DNA of 23,510 bases from Synergistaceae bacterium (GTDB taxonomy: Bacteria > Synergistota > Synergistia > Synergistales > Aminobacteriaceae): the NCBI GenBank assembly GCA_017458545.1, contig JAFTBA010000095.1, positions 1 to 23,510 on the forward strand, written 5' to 3'. The position numbers and the translations under genes were made by a program. Within the stretch, counting starts at the first letter, position 1. Every line of letters begins with the position of its first letter. Below are positions 13,018 through 21,370 of the stretch, in pieces. Below the pieces are notes generated by a model. That model ran no database searches and was not told where the DNA came from. It saw only the letters and a program-made list of their open reading frames with translations.

Positions 13018-14818
13018 CAAAATAAGAATCTACGACCTGGCCAGAAAACTCAATAAGTCTAACAAAGAATTACTCGAAGTATTAAGACAGCTTGATATAC
13101 CCGTTAAATCTCATTCAAGCTCTATTGACGAGGAAACTGCTATAATAGTCGAAAACATACTCACTGAAACTGCAGATAATCCCCCGTCAAAGAAAAAACA
13201 GGATGTTAAACAGAAAACTGAGAGCATTAAACCGACAGAAAAACCTGAAAAATTAAACACCTCATCTAACACCGAAACGGTTAAACCCTCAGAGAAAACG
13301 GCCGCAAAAGAAAAAGAACGTCCCCCCATCATCACTGTCATGGGCCATGTTGACCACGGCAAAACTACCCTACTCGATAACATCAGGCACTCCAGCATTG
13401 CAGCTCACGAAGCAGGAGGCATAACTCAGCACATAGGCGCTTATGTCGTACTCCACGACGGCAAACCTATAGTTTTCCTCGATACCCCGGGACATGAGGC
13501 TTTCACTGCAATGCGCGCAAGAGGCGCAGGAGTTACCGACATAGTTATACTCGTTGTAGGCGCTGATGACGGCGTTATGCCTCAGACACGCGAAGCTATT
13601 GACCACATCAAAGCTGCCGGAGTCCCCTTAGTCGTTGCCATCAACAAAATTGATAAGCAGGGCGCTAAACCTGACCGCGTCCGTCAGCAGTTAAGCGAAC
13701 TGGGTATCTTCACTGAAGGATGGGGCGGTGAAGTAGGTGCCGTCGAAATTTCAGCTAAACAGGGCATAGGTGTTCCTGACCTCCTCGAAAGAGTTTTACT
13801 CGAAGCTGAAATGCAGGAATTATCCGCTGATCCTGACGCTGATGCTGAGGGCGTCGTTATCGAAGCAAGACTCGATAAAGGCAAAGGCCCCGTCGCTACC
13901 GTCATCGTCAAAAACGGTACCCTCAAAGCAGGTGATATAGTCCTTTTCGACACCGTTTGGGGTAAAGTAAGAGCCCTGTTCGATTGGGCAGGTAAAGGTC
14001 TCAAAAAAGCTCCTCCCAGCACTCCCGTTGAAATTCTCGGCCTCGACGGAGTTCCTAACCCCGGAGAATCATTCAGAACAGTTAAATCCGAAAAAGATGC
14101 AAGAGACGCTATCGCCCGTGCCAAAATTAACGAACGCGAAGCCGTTGCTGACGTCAAAAAAGCATCCTTTGAAGACCTCTATTCTAACCTCGCTGAAGGT
14201 CAGCTCCCTCATCTTAACCTCGTCGTTAAATGCGATGTTCAGGGCTCGCTTGAAGCACTTTGCGCTGTTCTCGAAAAATTAGCTACTAATGAGGTCGGCG
14301 TCTCCATCGTTCACAGAGGCGTAGGTCGCATTGCTGAAAGCGATGTCATGCTCGCTTCTGCCTCTAATGCCGTCATCGTAGGATTCAACGTCAGACCTGA
14401 CGGAAATGCTAAACGCGTCGCTGAACTTAACGGAGTTGAAATAAGAATTTACAGCGTCATTTATGACGTCATTGACGACGTTAAAGCTGCTATGACAGGC
14501 CTGTTAAAACCCGTCCTACGCGAAAATACTCTCGGCGAAGTCGAAGTCCGTAAACTCTTCAAAGTACCTAAAGTTGGCACTATCGCCGGTTCTCACGTTA
14601 CTAAAGGCCTCGTTAAACGTACCGCTAAAGTCAGAGTCATCAGAGACGGCATAGTAATTTGGGACGGCAGAATCGCCTCACTCCGTCACGAAAAAGATGA
14701 AGCCAGAGAACTCAAAGCAGGGATGGACTGCGGAATTTCTCTTGAGGGATTTCAGGACTTCAGAGAGGGCGATTTACTCGAAGTTTACGACGTTGTAGAG
14801 GAGAAAAGAACACTGTAA
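13010..14818 (+). CDS. infB: Translation initiation factor IF-2
   Basis: This 602-residue GTPase positions initiator tRNA on the 30S subunit and promotes subunit joining. The IF2 N-terminal domain spans about 1-50 (KIRIYDLARKLNKSNKELLEVL) and is followed by a Lys/Glu/Pro/Thr-rich linker to about 105. The G domain has GHVDHGKTT at about 112-120, DTPGHEAF and NKID, and domains II, III and IV complete the protein to the end. It is short compared with enterobacterial IF-2 because of the shorter linker. The start is TTG at 13010, with AAGGAG eight bases upstream, and overlaps the end of the previous gene. Its stop codon shares a base with the ATG of the cupin gene. Confidence 0.97.
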   Translation: MNNKIRIYDLARKLNKSNKELLEVLRQLDIPVKSHSSSIDEETAIIVENILTETADNPPSKKKQDVKQKTESIKPTEKPEKLNTSSNTETVKPSEKTAAKEKERPPIITVMGHVDHGKTTLLDNIRHSSIAAHEAGGITQHIGAYVVLHDGKPIVFLDTPGHEAFTAMRARGAGVTDIVILVVGADDGVMPQTREAIDHIKAAGVPLVVAINKIDKQGAKPDRVRQQLSELGIFTEGWGGEVGAVEISAKQGIGVPDLLERVLLEAEMQELSADPDADAEGVVIEARLDKGKGPVATVIVKNGTLKAGDIVLFDTVWGKVRALFDWAGKGLKKAPPSTPVEILGLDGVPNPGESFRTVKSEKDARDAIARAKINEREAVADVKKASFEDLYSNLAEGQLPHLNLVVKCDVQGSLEALCAVLEKLATNEVGVSIVHRGVGRIAESDVMLASASNAVIVGFNVRPDGNAKRVAELNGVEIRIYSVIYDVIDDVKAAMTGLLKPVLRENTLGEVEVRKLFKVPKVGTIAGSHVTKGLVKRTAKVRVIRDGIVIWDGRIASLRHEKDEARELKAGMDCGISLEGFQDFREGDLLEVYDVVEEKRTL

Positions 14819-15147
14819 TGTTAATCGATTTCAATTCTCAGAAAGAAATTACCTTTCAGGCTCTAAACAACGGTAACGGTAACGTTCACTCAAAAATGTT
14901 CATGAACTCATCGGGCAAAATTATCGTTACCAGAATTGAACCGGGCGCTTCAATAGGTCTTCATACACAGAACACCGGCAATGATATTAACTTCATAGTC
15001 AGCGGTAATGGCAAAGCACTCTGTAACGGCAATGAAGAAATATTAACTCAGGGAAACTGCCACTATTGCCCGAAAGGTTCAAGCCACTCAATAATTAATA
15101 CAGGCCCTGATGACTTAGTGCTTTACACGGTGGTGCAGGAATTATGA
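14818..15147 (+). CDS. Small cupin-domain protein
   Basis: This 109-residue protein is a single cupin barrel. Motif 2 is well kept: PKGSSHSIINTG gives P-x-G-x2-H-x3-N. Motif 1 is altered: GASIGLHTQNTGNDINFIVSGNG keeps the first His but has Gln for the second His and Asp or Asn at the usual Glu, so metal binding may be weak, different or lost. Its ATG overlaps the infB stop (TAATG) and its end overlaps rbfA by four bases, so it is translationally coupled to both. A cupin is not a usual member of the infB-rbfA-truB gene order. Function is unknown; sugar, nucleotide or small-effector binding are all possible. Confidence 0.85.
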   Translation: MLIDFNSQKEITFQALNNGNGNVHSKMFMNSSGKIIVTRIEPGASIGLHTQNTGNDINFIVSGNGKALCNGNEEILTQGNCHYCPKGSSHSIINTGPDDLVLYTVVQEL

Positions 15148-15530
15148 GCAGTAACCTCAGAATTTCACGCGTTAATAAACAGCTTCAGCGCGAACTCGCT
15201 CTAATCTTCGAGACACAGATAAAAAAGGAAAGCGTTAAATCCATAATCATTACAGGCGTAGAATGCTCTAAGGATTTAGAGAGAGCTAAAGTATATTTCA
15301 CAGCTTTAGAAGCAAGAAAATGCCCCGGCATTCTCAAAGACCTTAACGAAATTAAAGGCGCTGTCAGAAGCCTCTTAGGTCAGACGCTAAAACTCAGGAA
15401 AGTCCCTGCACTTGAGTTCATCATTGACACAAGCAGTGCTTACGGCGCTAAAATTGACGCTATTCTAGACAGTCTCGGTTTCGGAAACGGAAATAACAAC
15501 AATGACAACTACAACAACGAAAACAGTTAA
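15144..15530 (+). CDS. rbfA: 30S ribosome-binding factor RbfA
   Basis: This 128-residue protein has the RbfA KH-like fold: RISRVNKQLQRELALIFE at the start, ITGVECSKDLERAKVYFTAL at about 36-55, RSLLGQTLKLRKVPALEFI at about 74-92 and a helix with AKIDAILDSL. RbfA aids late 30S maturation at the 16S rRNA 5' end and acts with RimP. The last 15 residues form an Asn-rich tail (GNGNNNNDNYNNENS) that is unusual and overlaps the beginning of the next gene by 29 bases. The start overlaps the cupin gene by ATGA. Confidence 0.95.
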   Translation: MSSNLRISRVNKQLQRELALIFETQIKKESVKSIIITGVECSKDLERAKVYFTALEARKCPGILKDLNEIKGAVRSLLGQTLKLRKVPALEFIIDTSSAYGAKIDAILDSLGFGNGNNNNDNYNNENS

Positions 15531-16539
15531 AGATAAAGAAAATTTTAATGCCGAATCACTCCTCGCCGCTTCAGCAGCCCTAAAAGCTAATGACAAGTGG
15601 ATCATTTTCACTCACAGAAAATCTGACGGTGATGCTGTAGGTTCGGCTAATGCCCTCTTTGAAGCAGGAGTTAATACAGGCAAAATTGTCCGATGGTTAA
15701 GCCCTGACGAAAAATTACCCGATACTTACAGTTACCTGCCACACTTTAAGGATTTTGAGACGTGTGAGAAATTCACATTTTCTGATAACGGTACACTGTA
15801 TGTATTTCTGGACTGTTCAACCGAAAACAGAAGCGCCTCAGGTTACACAGTCAATTCAGGGATTAATTCGCTCAACATTGACCACCATGAGGACAACTCA
15901 CATTATGCACGGGTAAACTGCGCTGACGGTTCAGCCTCGTCAACATGCGAAATGCTTTACAGGATTTTTACTGCTGACGGCTGGCAGATAACTCCTGCAA
16001 TCGCTGAGAGTTTATACACTGGGATATTCACTGATACAGGAGGCTTCTCATTCTCGAACACTTCGCCCGAAACTCATGCCATTGCTGCAGACTTAATCAC
16101 TAAAGGCGTTAAACCTGCTGACATAACTAACCTAATATCACAGAATAAAACTCCTGCTGACCTGCTGCTCTGGGCTAAAGCATTATCAAGGGTTAAAGTT
16201 TTCGGAGACAAAAATATTTTTGCAGTCTCTATGGTTTATACAGATGATTTCAGAGAGTCGGGAGCTGATATTACAGGGACTGAAGGACTCTCGCAGATGT
16301 TCATGAGTATAAGAGGCGTTAAGTTCATTGCGTTTGCTGTTGAATACCCTGACGGTACTGTCAGACTAAGTATACGTTCCCGAGAAGGCTCGCCGTTAGG
16401 AGCAGGAGAGTTCGCAAGAAAATTCGGAGGCGGAGGACACAAATTCGCTGCCGGCTGTGAGTTCAAATGTAAACCCTCCGATGTCCTCTCTAAACTTGAA
16501 GACGAAATATTGAATTTTTTACCCCTACGTCAGCCATGA
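15502..16539 (+). CDS. nrnA: DHH-family phosphoesterase, NrnA-like
   Basis: This 345-residue protein has DHH and DHHA1 domains. Motif I is THRKSDGDAVGSANAL (about 36-51), motif II FLDCS, motif III NIDHHEDN (about 124-131) and motif IV TGIFTDTGGFSFSN. The C-terminal DHHA1 part ends FGGGGHKFAAGC, the GGGGH loop. NrnA proteins are Mn-dependent nano-RNases that degrade short RNA and also dephosphorylate pAp. The usual N/P before the motif I Asp is K/S here. The ATG at 15502 begins in a Thr-rich run (MTTTTTKTV) in another frame of the rbfA Asn-rich tail; an alternative later start would lose only this tail. It ends four bases into truB. Confidence 0.92.
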   Translation: MTTTTTKTVKDKENFNAESLLAASAALKANDKWIIFTHRKSDGDAVGSANALFEAGVNTGKIVRWLSPDEKLPDTYSYLPHFKDFETCEKFTFSDNGTLYVFLDCSTENRSASGYTVNSGINSLNIDHHEDNSHYARVNCADGSASSTCEMLYRIFTADGWQITPAIAESLYTGIFTDTGGFSFSNTSPETHAIAADLITKGVKPADITNLISQNKTPADLLLWAKALSRVKVFGDKNIFAVSMVYTDDFRESGADITGTEGLSQMFMSIRGVKFIAFAVEYPDGTVRLSIRSREGSPLGAGEFARKFGGGGHKFAAGCEFKCKPSDVLSKLEDEILNFLPLRQP

Positions 16540-17438
16540 ACGCTATAATTTTAATCAACAAACCTAAAGATTTCCGCAGCACTAAATGTGTCGCAATCGC
16601 ACGCAAAAAATTAAACGGCCTCAAAACAGGTCATGCAGGTACTCTCGACTCATCTGCTTCAGGTCTGTTAGTACTCCTCTCAGGCAACGCAACACGACTC
16701 TGTGAATATGTCATGTCCCTGCCCAAAGTCTACAGAACCGTAATTCAGTTCGGTGCTGAAACTGATACCGATGATTACACGGGCAACGTAATCTCGCAGA
16801 AAGGTTACGCTGATTTTGACGGATCAATAATCACAAAGCTGCTGTTGCGTTTCTCAGGGTTAAGACCTCAAATGCCTCCTTCAGTCTCGGCAATAAAAAT
16901 TAACGGTCAGCCTGCTCACAAATTAGCGCGTTCAGGCCTGGACGTTAATTTGAAGGAAAGACCTGTTTTTTTCAGGCACATAAACATCATCACTCCTTAC
17001 AGCCAAAATAACGGGACTCTAGAACTCGAAGTTCATTGCGGAAGAGGCACTTATATACGAAGCCTTGCGCGCGATTTAGGCAGACTCTCAGGCACAGGAG
17101 CTTACGTTAAATCCCTCGAACGAATCTCAACAGGCCTGTTCACACTAAATGATGCTGCTCACCCTGACGATGAAATTAAACCTTTACCGTTAAGCCGACT
17201 CGCTGAGAATTTCACGGGGATTTACATTGACGGCAGAGACGCTAAAAGTTTCGCTAACGGTATGAGCATTCAGTTGAGTCACGCGCTCAGAACTCAAAGA
17301 GGGTTTTATACGGGGGCTGATAAATCACTCTGTGTTGAGAGCGATACGTTTTTAGGTTTCGGGACTTACGCAGGTTATGAGTACCTTAAACCGGATGTAA
17401 TAGTCCCTAAAGACATGCTATATTCTTCATCATGTTAA
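16536..17438 (+). CDS. truB: tRNA pseudouridine(55) synthase TruB
   Basis: This 300-residue enzyme converts U55 of the tRNA T-loop to pseudouridine. The catalytic loop is GHAGTLDSSASGLLVLLSG with the nucleophile Asp38; most family members have Pro after the Leu-Asp. Other landmarks are YRTVIQFGAETDTDDYTG at about 66-83, the PPSVSAIKINGQPAHKLAR segment and HCGRGTYIRSLARDLG. A C-terminal PUA-like region is present but short. It overlaps nrnA by four bases (ATGA) and ribF by seven bases. Confidence 0.96.
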   Translation: MNAIILINKPKDFRSTKCVAIARKKLNGLKTGHAGTLDSSASGLLVLLSGNATRLCEYVMSLPKVYRTVIQFGAETDTDDYTGNVISQKGYADFDGSIITKLLLRFSGLRPQMPPSVSAIKINGQPAHKLARSGLDVNLKERPVFFRHINIITPYSQNNGTLELEVHCGRGTYIRSLARDLGRLSGTGAYVKSLERISTGLFTLNDAAHPDDEIKPLPLSRLAENFTGIYIDGRDAKSFANGMSIQLSHALRTQRGFYTGADKSLCVESDTFLGFGTYAGYEYLKPDVIVPKDMLYSSSC

Positions 17439-18415
17439 TCACTGTAGGTGCTTTTGACGGTTTTCACAGAGGACATGCTCAACTCCTCAGAGTTTGCAGG
17501 GAAAATTCACGCCCAAATGACTGGGGGGTAGTTACGTTTCACCCTCACCCTTCGGCTTTCATAGGCAGAATGAGGCAGTCTCTGTTCACCCTTCAGGAAC
17601 GCGCCATAATCCGAAAAATTCTCGGTATTCCTCAAATGTTCGTGTTGCGTTTCAATGACGCTCTGATGAATCTTACCCCAGAAAAATTCTGGCAGTTAAT
17701 ACGCAGAAGATTTAATGTTGACGGCTTAGTTATGGGCAGTGATTTTCATTTCGGCAGACAACGCTCAGGAAATGCCGAATATCTCGAAAAACTCGCAAAA
17801 GCTGACGGCCTCACTAAAATATTCACCGTTCCTCTGATGGATAAACAGCTTTATTCAAGCTCTAACGTCAGAAAAAATATCCTCACAGGTAACGTAAATG
17901 ATGCCGCTAAAATTCTCGGCTATCCTTTCTTCGTCGTCAGCAAAATAATTCACGGAGATATGCGCGGAAGATTAATGAGTTTCCCGACCGCTAACCTCGA
18001 AATCAAAAATAACAGGGTATTCCCTCCTTACGGTGTCTATTCGTGCGGTGTTTATGTCAGCAGTTCAAAAAATAAATGGTACTGCGGTGCTTTATCCATA
18101 GGTAATAATCCCACGTTCGGCGATGTTCATGAAACACGCGCTGAAGTAAACATACTTGATTTTGACGGCGATTTATACGGCTCTGAAATACTCGTTATGT
18201 TTCTGGAAAAAGTCAGAAATATAATGACGTTTTCGGACAAAAATGAGCTCATCAGTCAGATTGAACACGATATACAAAAATGCAGGGAAATTTATGACAG
18301 GGCAATGAGGGATAATGAAACTTTGAGATTCGCTGTCCGTGTCTCCGAAAGAGCCTACGACTTAGTAAACAGTAAAGTTATGCCCGAAGTAACAGATTTA
18401 CTATTAGGAAGGTGA
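17432..18415 (+). CDS. ribF: Bifunctional riboflavin kinase/FAD synthetase
   Basis: This 327-residue RibF makes FMN and FAD from riboflavin. The N-terminal FAD synthetase (about 1-155) starts TVGAFDGFHRGHAQLL, with the nucleotidyl-transfer HxGH motif, and contains GSDFHFGRQRSGN at about 104-116 and SSSNVRKNI. The C-terminal kinase (about 165-295) has GDMRGRLMSFPTANLEI, the PTAN site, then SIGNNPTFG and ILDFDGDLYG. The start lies right at the first motif, so the usual 10-15-residue lead is missing; no other start is in frame nearby because the truB end lies there. About 30 further C-terminal residues show no clear family. Confidence 0.95.
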   Translation: MLITVGAFDGFHRGHAQLLRVCRENSRPNDWGVVTFHPHPSAFIGRMRQSLFTLQERAIIRKILGIPQMFVLRFNDALMNLTPEKFWQLIRRRFNVDGLVMGSDFHFGRQRSGNAEYLEKLAKADGLTKIFTVPLMDKQLYSSSNVRKNILTGNVNDAAKILGYPFFVVSKIIHGDMRGRLMSFPTANLEIKNNRVFPPYGVYSCGVYVSSSKNKWYCGALSIGNNPTFGDVHETRAEVNILDFDGDLYGSEILVMFLEKVRNIMTFSDKNELISQIEHDIQKCREIYDRAMRDNETLRFAVRVSERAYDLVNSKVMPEVTDLLLGR

Positions 18416-18426
18416 AACTTGAATAA

Positions 18427-19194
18427 ATGCTTATAGATACACATTGTCATATAAACTCTGAGGAATTAAGACCCGACGCAAGAGCCGTAATCTCCCGTGC
18501 ACGTGAGGCTGATGTCAGAAAAATGCTCATAGTCGGCTGCGATTACGAGGACTCTTGTGAGGCTGCCGCAATGGCTGAGAATTTTCCTCAGTTCGGACTC
18601 TATGCCTCAATAGGAATACATCCTCATGAGGCTAAACGTTACAGCAATATTCCCGAAGAGTTCAGACGCATAATAATAAACAGAAAAGTTGTCGCTGTCG
18701 GCGAAATCGGCCTAGATTACCATTACAACAACTCACCTAAAGATGACCAGATACGTATGTTTGAACAACAGCTCCGTTTTGCTGAAGAAACAGGCAAACC
18801 TGTGATACTTCACATACGCGAAGCAATGACTGACGCTATGGAAATGCTGACGGTTCACAGAGGTCTCAAAATGTTGTTTCACTGTTACAGCGGGGGCCTT
18901 GAGTTCTTGAACGAGGTCTTAGGCATGGGAAGTATGTGCGCTTTCGGAGGTGCTGTTACTTGGAACAACCCCTCAGGTCAACTGCTCCGTGAGGTCGTTA
19001 AACATGTTCCCTCTGAGAATATCCTCTGTGAAACTGATGCCCCTTACATGACACCTTCTCCTTTCAGAGGTAAACGAAATGAACCTGCTTATGTCAAGTA
19101 CGTTTACAATGTCATTGCTAGGGAAAAAGGCATTTCTGTAACTGAATTGTCGCGTATCGTTGAGGATAATGCAGCACGTTTTTTCGGGTGGTGA
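18427..19194 (+). CDS. tatD: TatD-family metal-dependent deoxyribonuclease
   Basis: This 255-residue TIM-barrel hydrolase has all TatD motifs. These are DTHCHIN at about 4-10, SIGIHPHEA at about 60-68, VAVGEIGLDYHYN at about 88-100 with the bridging Glu, VILHIREA, MLFHCYSGG, and LCETDAPYMTPSPFRGKRNEP near 197-217. It is a metal-dependent nuclease with 3'-5' exonuclease activity in characterised members. A GGAAGGTGA site lies 14 bases before ATG at 18427. It follows ribF by 11 bases and precedes tgt by 11, so it is part of the operon. Confidence 0.95.
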   Translation: MLIDTHCHINSEELRPDARAVISRAREADVRKMLIVGCDYEDSCEAAAMAENFPQFGLYASIGIHPHEAKRYSNIPEEFRRIIINRKVVAVGEIGLDYHYNNSPKDDQIRMFEQQLRFAEETGKPVILHIREAMTDAMEMLTVHRGLKMLFHCYSGGLEFLNEVLGMGSMCAFGGAVTWNNPSGQLLREVVKHVPSENILCETDAPYMTPSPFRGKRNEPAYVKYVYNVIAREKGISVTELSRIVEDNAARFFGW

Positions 19195-19205
19195 GCTAAT
19201 CTGAA

Positions 19206-20342
19206 ATGTTTGAGTTCAAAGTAATCGCTCAATGCCCCGTAACAGGTGCAAGAGCCGGTGAATTAATCACCCCTCACGGTATAATTCATACTCCTGTGTT
19301 CATGCCCGTAGGTACACTCGCCTCAGTCAAAGCTATTCAACCCAGAGAACTCGAAGAAATTAACGCACAGATTATTCTCGGTAACACTTATCATTTGTAC
19401 CTGCGTCCCGGCTCTGAAGTCATCGCCAACTCAGGAGGACTTCACAGTTTCATGAACTGGAACAGACCCATACTCACTGACAGCGGTGGATTTCAGGTGT
19501 TTTCGCTCGCTAAACTCCAGAAGATTACTGACGAGGGTGTACTCTGCCGTTCGCATATTGACGGTTCACAGCTCACCATGTCGCCCGAATGGTCCATGAG
19601 AATGCAGCGTGTATTAGGTTCGGATATAGCTATGTGTTTCGATCAGTGCTGCGAGTTCCCTGCGACTCACGAAAAAGCTGAAGAAGCTGTCAGACGAACA
19701 ACATTATGGGCTGAACGTTCGCTCAAATGCTTTAACTCTGAGAACGATTCCGAACGTCAGACGTTATTCGGAATAGTTCAAGGTTCAGTGTATGACGACT
19801 TGAGATTGAGAAGCGCTGAGGAAATTACTGCTATGGGTTTCAAGGGTTACGCTATAGGAGGCCTTTCAGTAGGTGAATCTCATGAAGCTATGTATCACTC
19901 ACTGGATGTTCTGAACGGCGTTATGCCTGAGGATAAACCGCGCTACTTAATGGGAGTAGGTTACCCCCTTAACATAATCGAGGGAATCGCAAGAGGCATT
20001 GATATGTTCGACTGCGTTATGCCCACACGTAACGGACGTAATGCAACTGTTTTCGTTTCAACCGGAAGGCTCAACATGCGCGGTAAATCCCATGCTAATG
20101 AGTTAATCCCTTTGGACAGCGATTGCGACTGTTATACCTGCAGGAATTTCACAAGGTCATACCTGAGACATTTAGCGGTGTGCGGTGAAATTTTAGGGTC
20201 TGAACTTTTCTCATTGCATAATCTCAGGTTTACAATAAGAATTGCTGAACTCGCAAGACAGGCAATAATAGCAGGTAATTTCCCTAAATTTATGGAAGAT
20301 TTCAAGGAGAAATTTAACGATGACAACAGTATCAGCAGTTGA
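19206..20342 (+). CDS. tgt: tRNA-guanine transglycosylase
   Basis: This 378-residue enzyme exchanges G34 of Asp, Asn, His and Tyr tRNAs for the queuosine precursor preQ1. Key segments are ILGNTYHLYLRPG at about 57-69, LTDSGGFQVFSLAKL at about 88-102 with the general Asp, FGIVQGSVYDDLR, GYAIGGLSVGES, YLMGVGYP and DCVMPTRNGRNA with the nucleophile Asp. The zinc site is CDCYTC...FSLHN (Cys, Cys, Cys, His) in the C-terminal third. The length is typical. It has a weak Shine-Dalgarno and overlaps the Sua5 gene by 23 bases. Together with truB and the tsaC gene it gives the operon a tRNA-modification set. Confidence 0.97.
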   Translation: MFEFKVIAQCPVTGARAGELITPHGIIHTPVFMPVGTLASVKAIQPRELEEINAQIILGNTYHLYLRPGSEVIANSGGLHSFMNWNRPILTDSGGFQVFSLAKLQKITDEGVLCRSHIDGSQLTMSPEWSMRMQRVLGSDIAMCFDQCCEFPATHEKAEEAVRRTTLWAERSLKCFNSENDSERQTLFGIVQGSVYDDLRLRSAEEITAMGFKGYAIGGLSVGESHEAMYHSLDVLNGVMPEDKPRYLMGVGYPLNIIEGIARGIDMFDCVMPTRNGRNATVFVSTGRLNMRGKSHANELIPLDSDCDCYTCRNFTRSYLRHLAVCGEILGSELFSLHNLRFTIRIAELARQAIIAGNFPKFMEDFKEKFNDDNSISS

Positions 20343-21315
20343 CAGATGGCACCCAAGTCCTTACGCAATATCGAAGGCTGCAAGAATAATTCAGTCAGGA
20401 GGATTAGTAGCATTTCCTACGGAAACAGTTTACGGTTTAGGAGCTGATGCTCTGAACGCTGAGGCAGTTAAGAAAATTTATATTGCTAAAGGCCGTCCCT
20501 CCGATAACCCTTTAATTGTTCACGTCAATTCAATCCTTCTGTTTAAGGCCATAGTTCAGGTTAATGATACTGCTCTGGCACTGGCTAAAAAATTCTGGCC
20601 CGGTCCTTTAACGCTTGTATTACCTGCTGATGATATTATCCCGTCTGTTACGCGCGGAGGTCTCAGGACTGCAGCAATAAGAATGCCTGATAACCCCGTT
20701 GCTCTGGAACTCATAGCCTGTGCAGGTACACCCATTGCAGCACCCAGCGCAAATTTAAGCGGAAGGCCAAGCCCTACAGATGCAGATACAGTTTTACACG
20801 ATATGAACGGACGAATAGACATGATACTTGACGGAGGCAGCACAGAACTGGGAATAGAGTCTACAGTTATAGATGTGAGCGACCCTTCAAGAATACTACT
20901 GTTAAGACCCGGAGGACTGGCAGCAGAATTAATTGAGAAAGTTACGGGAATAAAGCTGGAAATTCCTGACGAACTCAGCAAGAAAAAATCTCCCGGTACT
21001 CATTACAGGCATTACGCACCTAAAGTACCCGTTAAAATCTGGAGAAAAGGTGAGCCATTCCCATCAGGTTCAGGCGAAGTAGCTTTCATGGGTATTGACG
21101 ACCCTAAAGGAAGCGTGTTAAGTGAACCTATAAAATACGTCCGTAAAATTATATTCACTTCAACAGCTAATTATGCACACGGATTATTCGCAGGTTTCAG
21201 GAAATTTGAAAACGAAAATATCTCGTCTATAGTCGTTCAATGGCCTGATGATATTACGGGATTAGGAGCAGGTTTAAGAGACAGAATATTACGTGCAGCA
21301 GGTATAGAACGCTGA
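20320..21315 (+). CDS. L-threonylcarbamoyladenylate synthase (Sua5 type)
   Basis: This 331-residue protein is of the longer Sua5 type: a YrdC/TsaC domain (about 1-205) plus a C-terminal Sua5 domain. Landmarks are GGLVAFPTETVYGLGADALN at about 27-46, KGRPSDNPLIVHV at about 63-75, PAPSANLSGRPSPT at about 143-156 and the linker SPGTHYRHYAPKVPV at about 224-238. It makes threonylcarbamoyl-AMP from Thr, ATP and bicarbonate for t6A37 in tRNA. An AAGGAG site lies in the tgt tail, and the gene overlaps tgt by 23 bases. It is the last gene of the translation operon before a probable new promoter. Confidence 0.95.
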   Translation: MTTVSAVDRWHPSPYAISKAARIIQSGGLVAFPTETVYGLGADALNAEAVKKIYIAKGRPSDNPLIVHVNSILLFKAIVQVNDTALALAKKFWPGPLTLVLPADDIIPSVTRGGLRTAAIRMPDNPVALELIACAGTPIAAPSANLSGRPSPTDADTVLHDMNGRIDMILDGGSTELGIESTVIDVSDPSRILLLRPGGLAAELIEKVTGIKLEIPDELSKKKSPGTHYRHYAPKVPVKIWRKGEPFPSGSGEVAFMGIDDPKGSVLSEPIKYVRKIIFTSTANYAHGLFAGFRKFENENISSIVVQWPDDITGLGAGLRDRILRAAGIER

Positions 21316-21324
21316 AACGCATAT

Positions 21325-21330
21325 TATAAT
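21325..21330 (+). promoter_or_regulatory. Possible -10 box before the SH3-domain gene
   Basis: A perfect TATAAT lies 41 bases before the ATG at 21371. No good -35 hexamer is at the proper distance. No terminator is seen after the Sua5 gene, so read-through could also supply this gene. Confidence 0.35.
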
Positions 21331-21370
21331 AGTAACGGCATAAGACTTTAGAAGGAGAGTGAAAAATTTT

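Noticed and set aside
13684..14157. Minus-strand open frame of 157 codons within infB
   Set aside because: It is the antisense of a conserved infB segment, and its composition follows from the infB codons.
21359..21370. GTG start at 21359 for the SH3-domain gene
   Set aside because: The AGGAG site ends one base before it; ATG at 21371 has a workable spacing and resembles the upstream layout at 2911.
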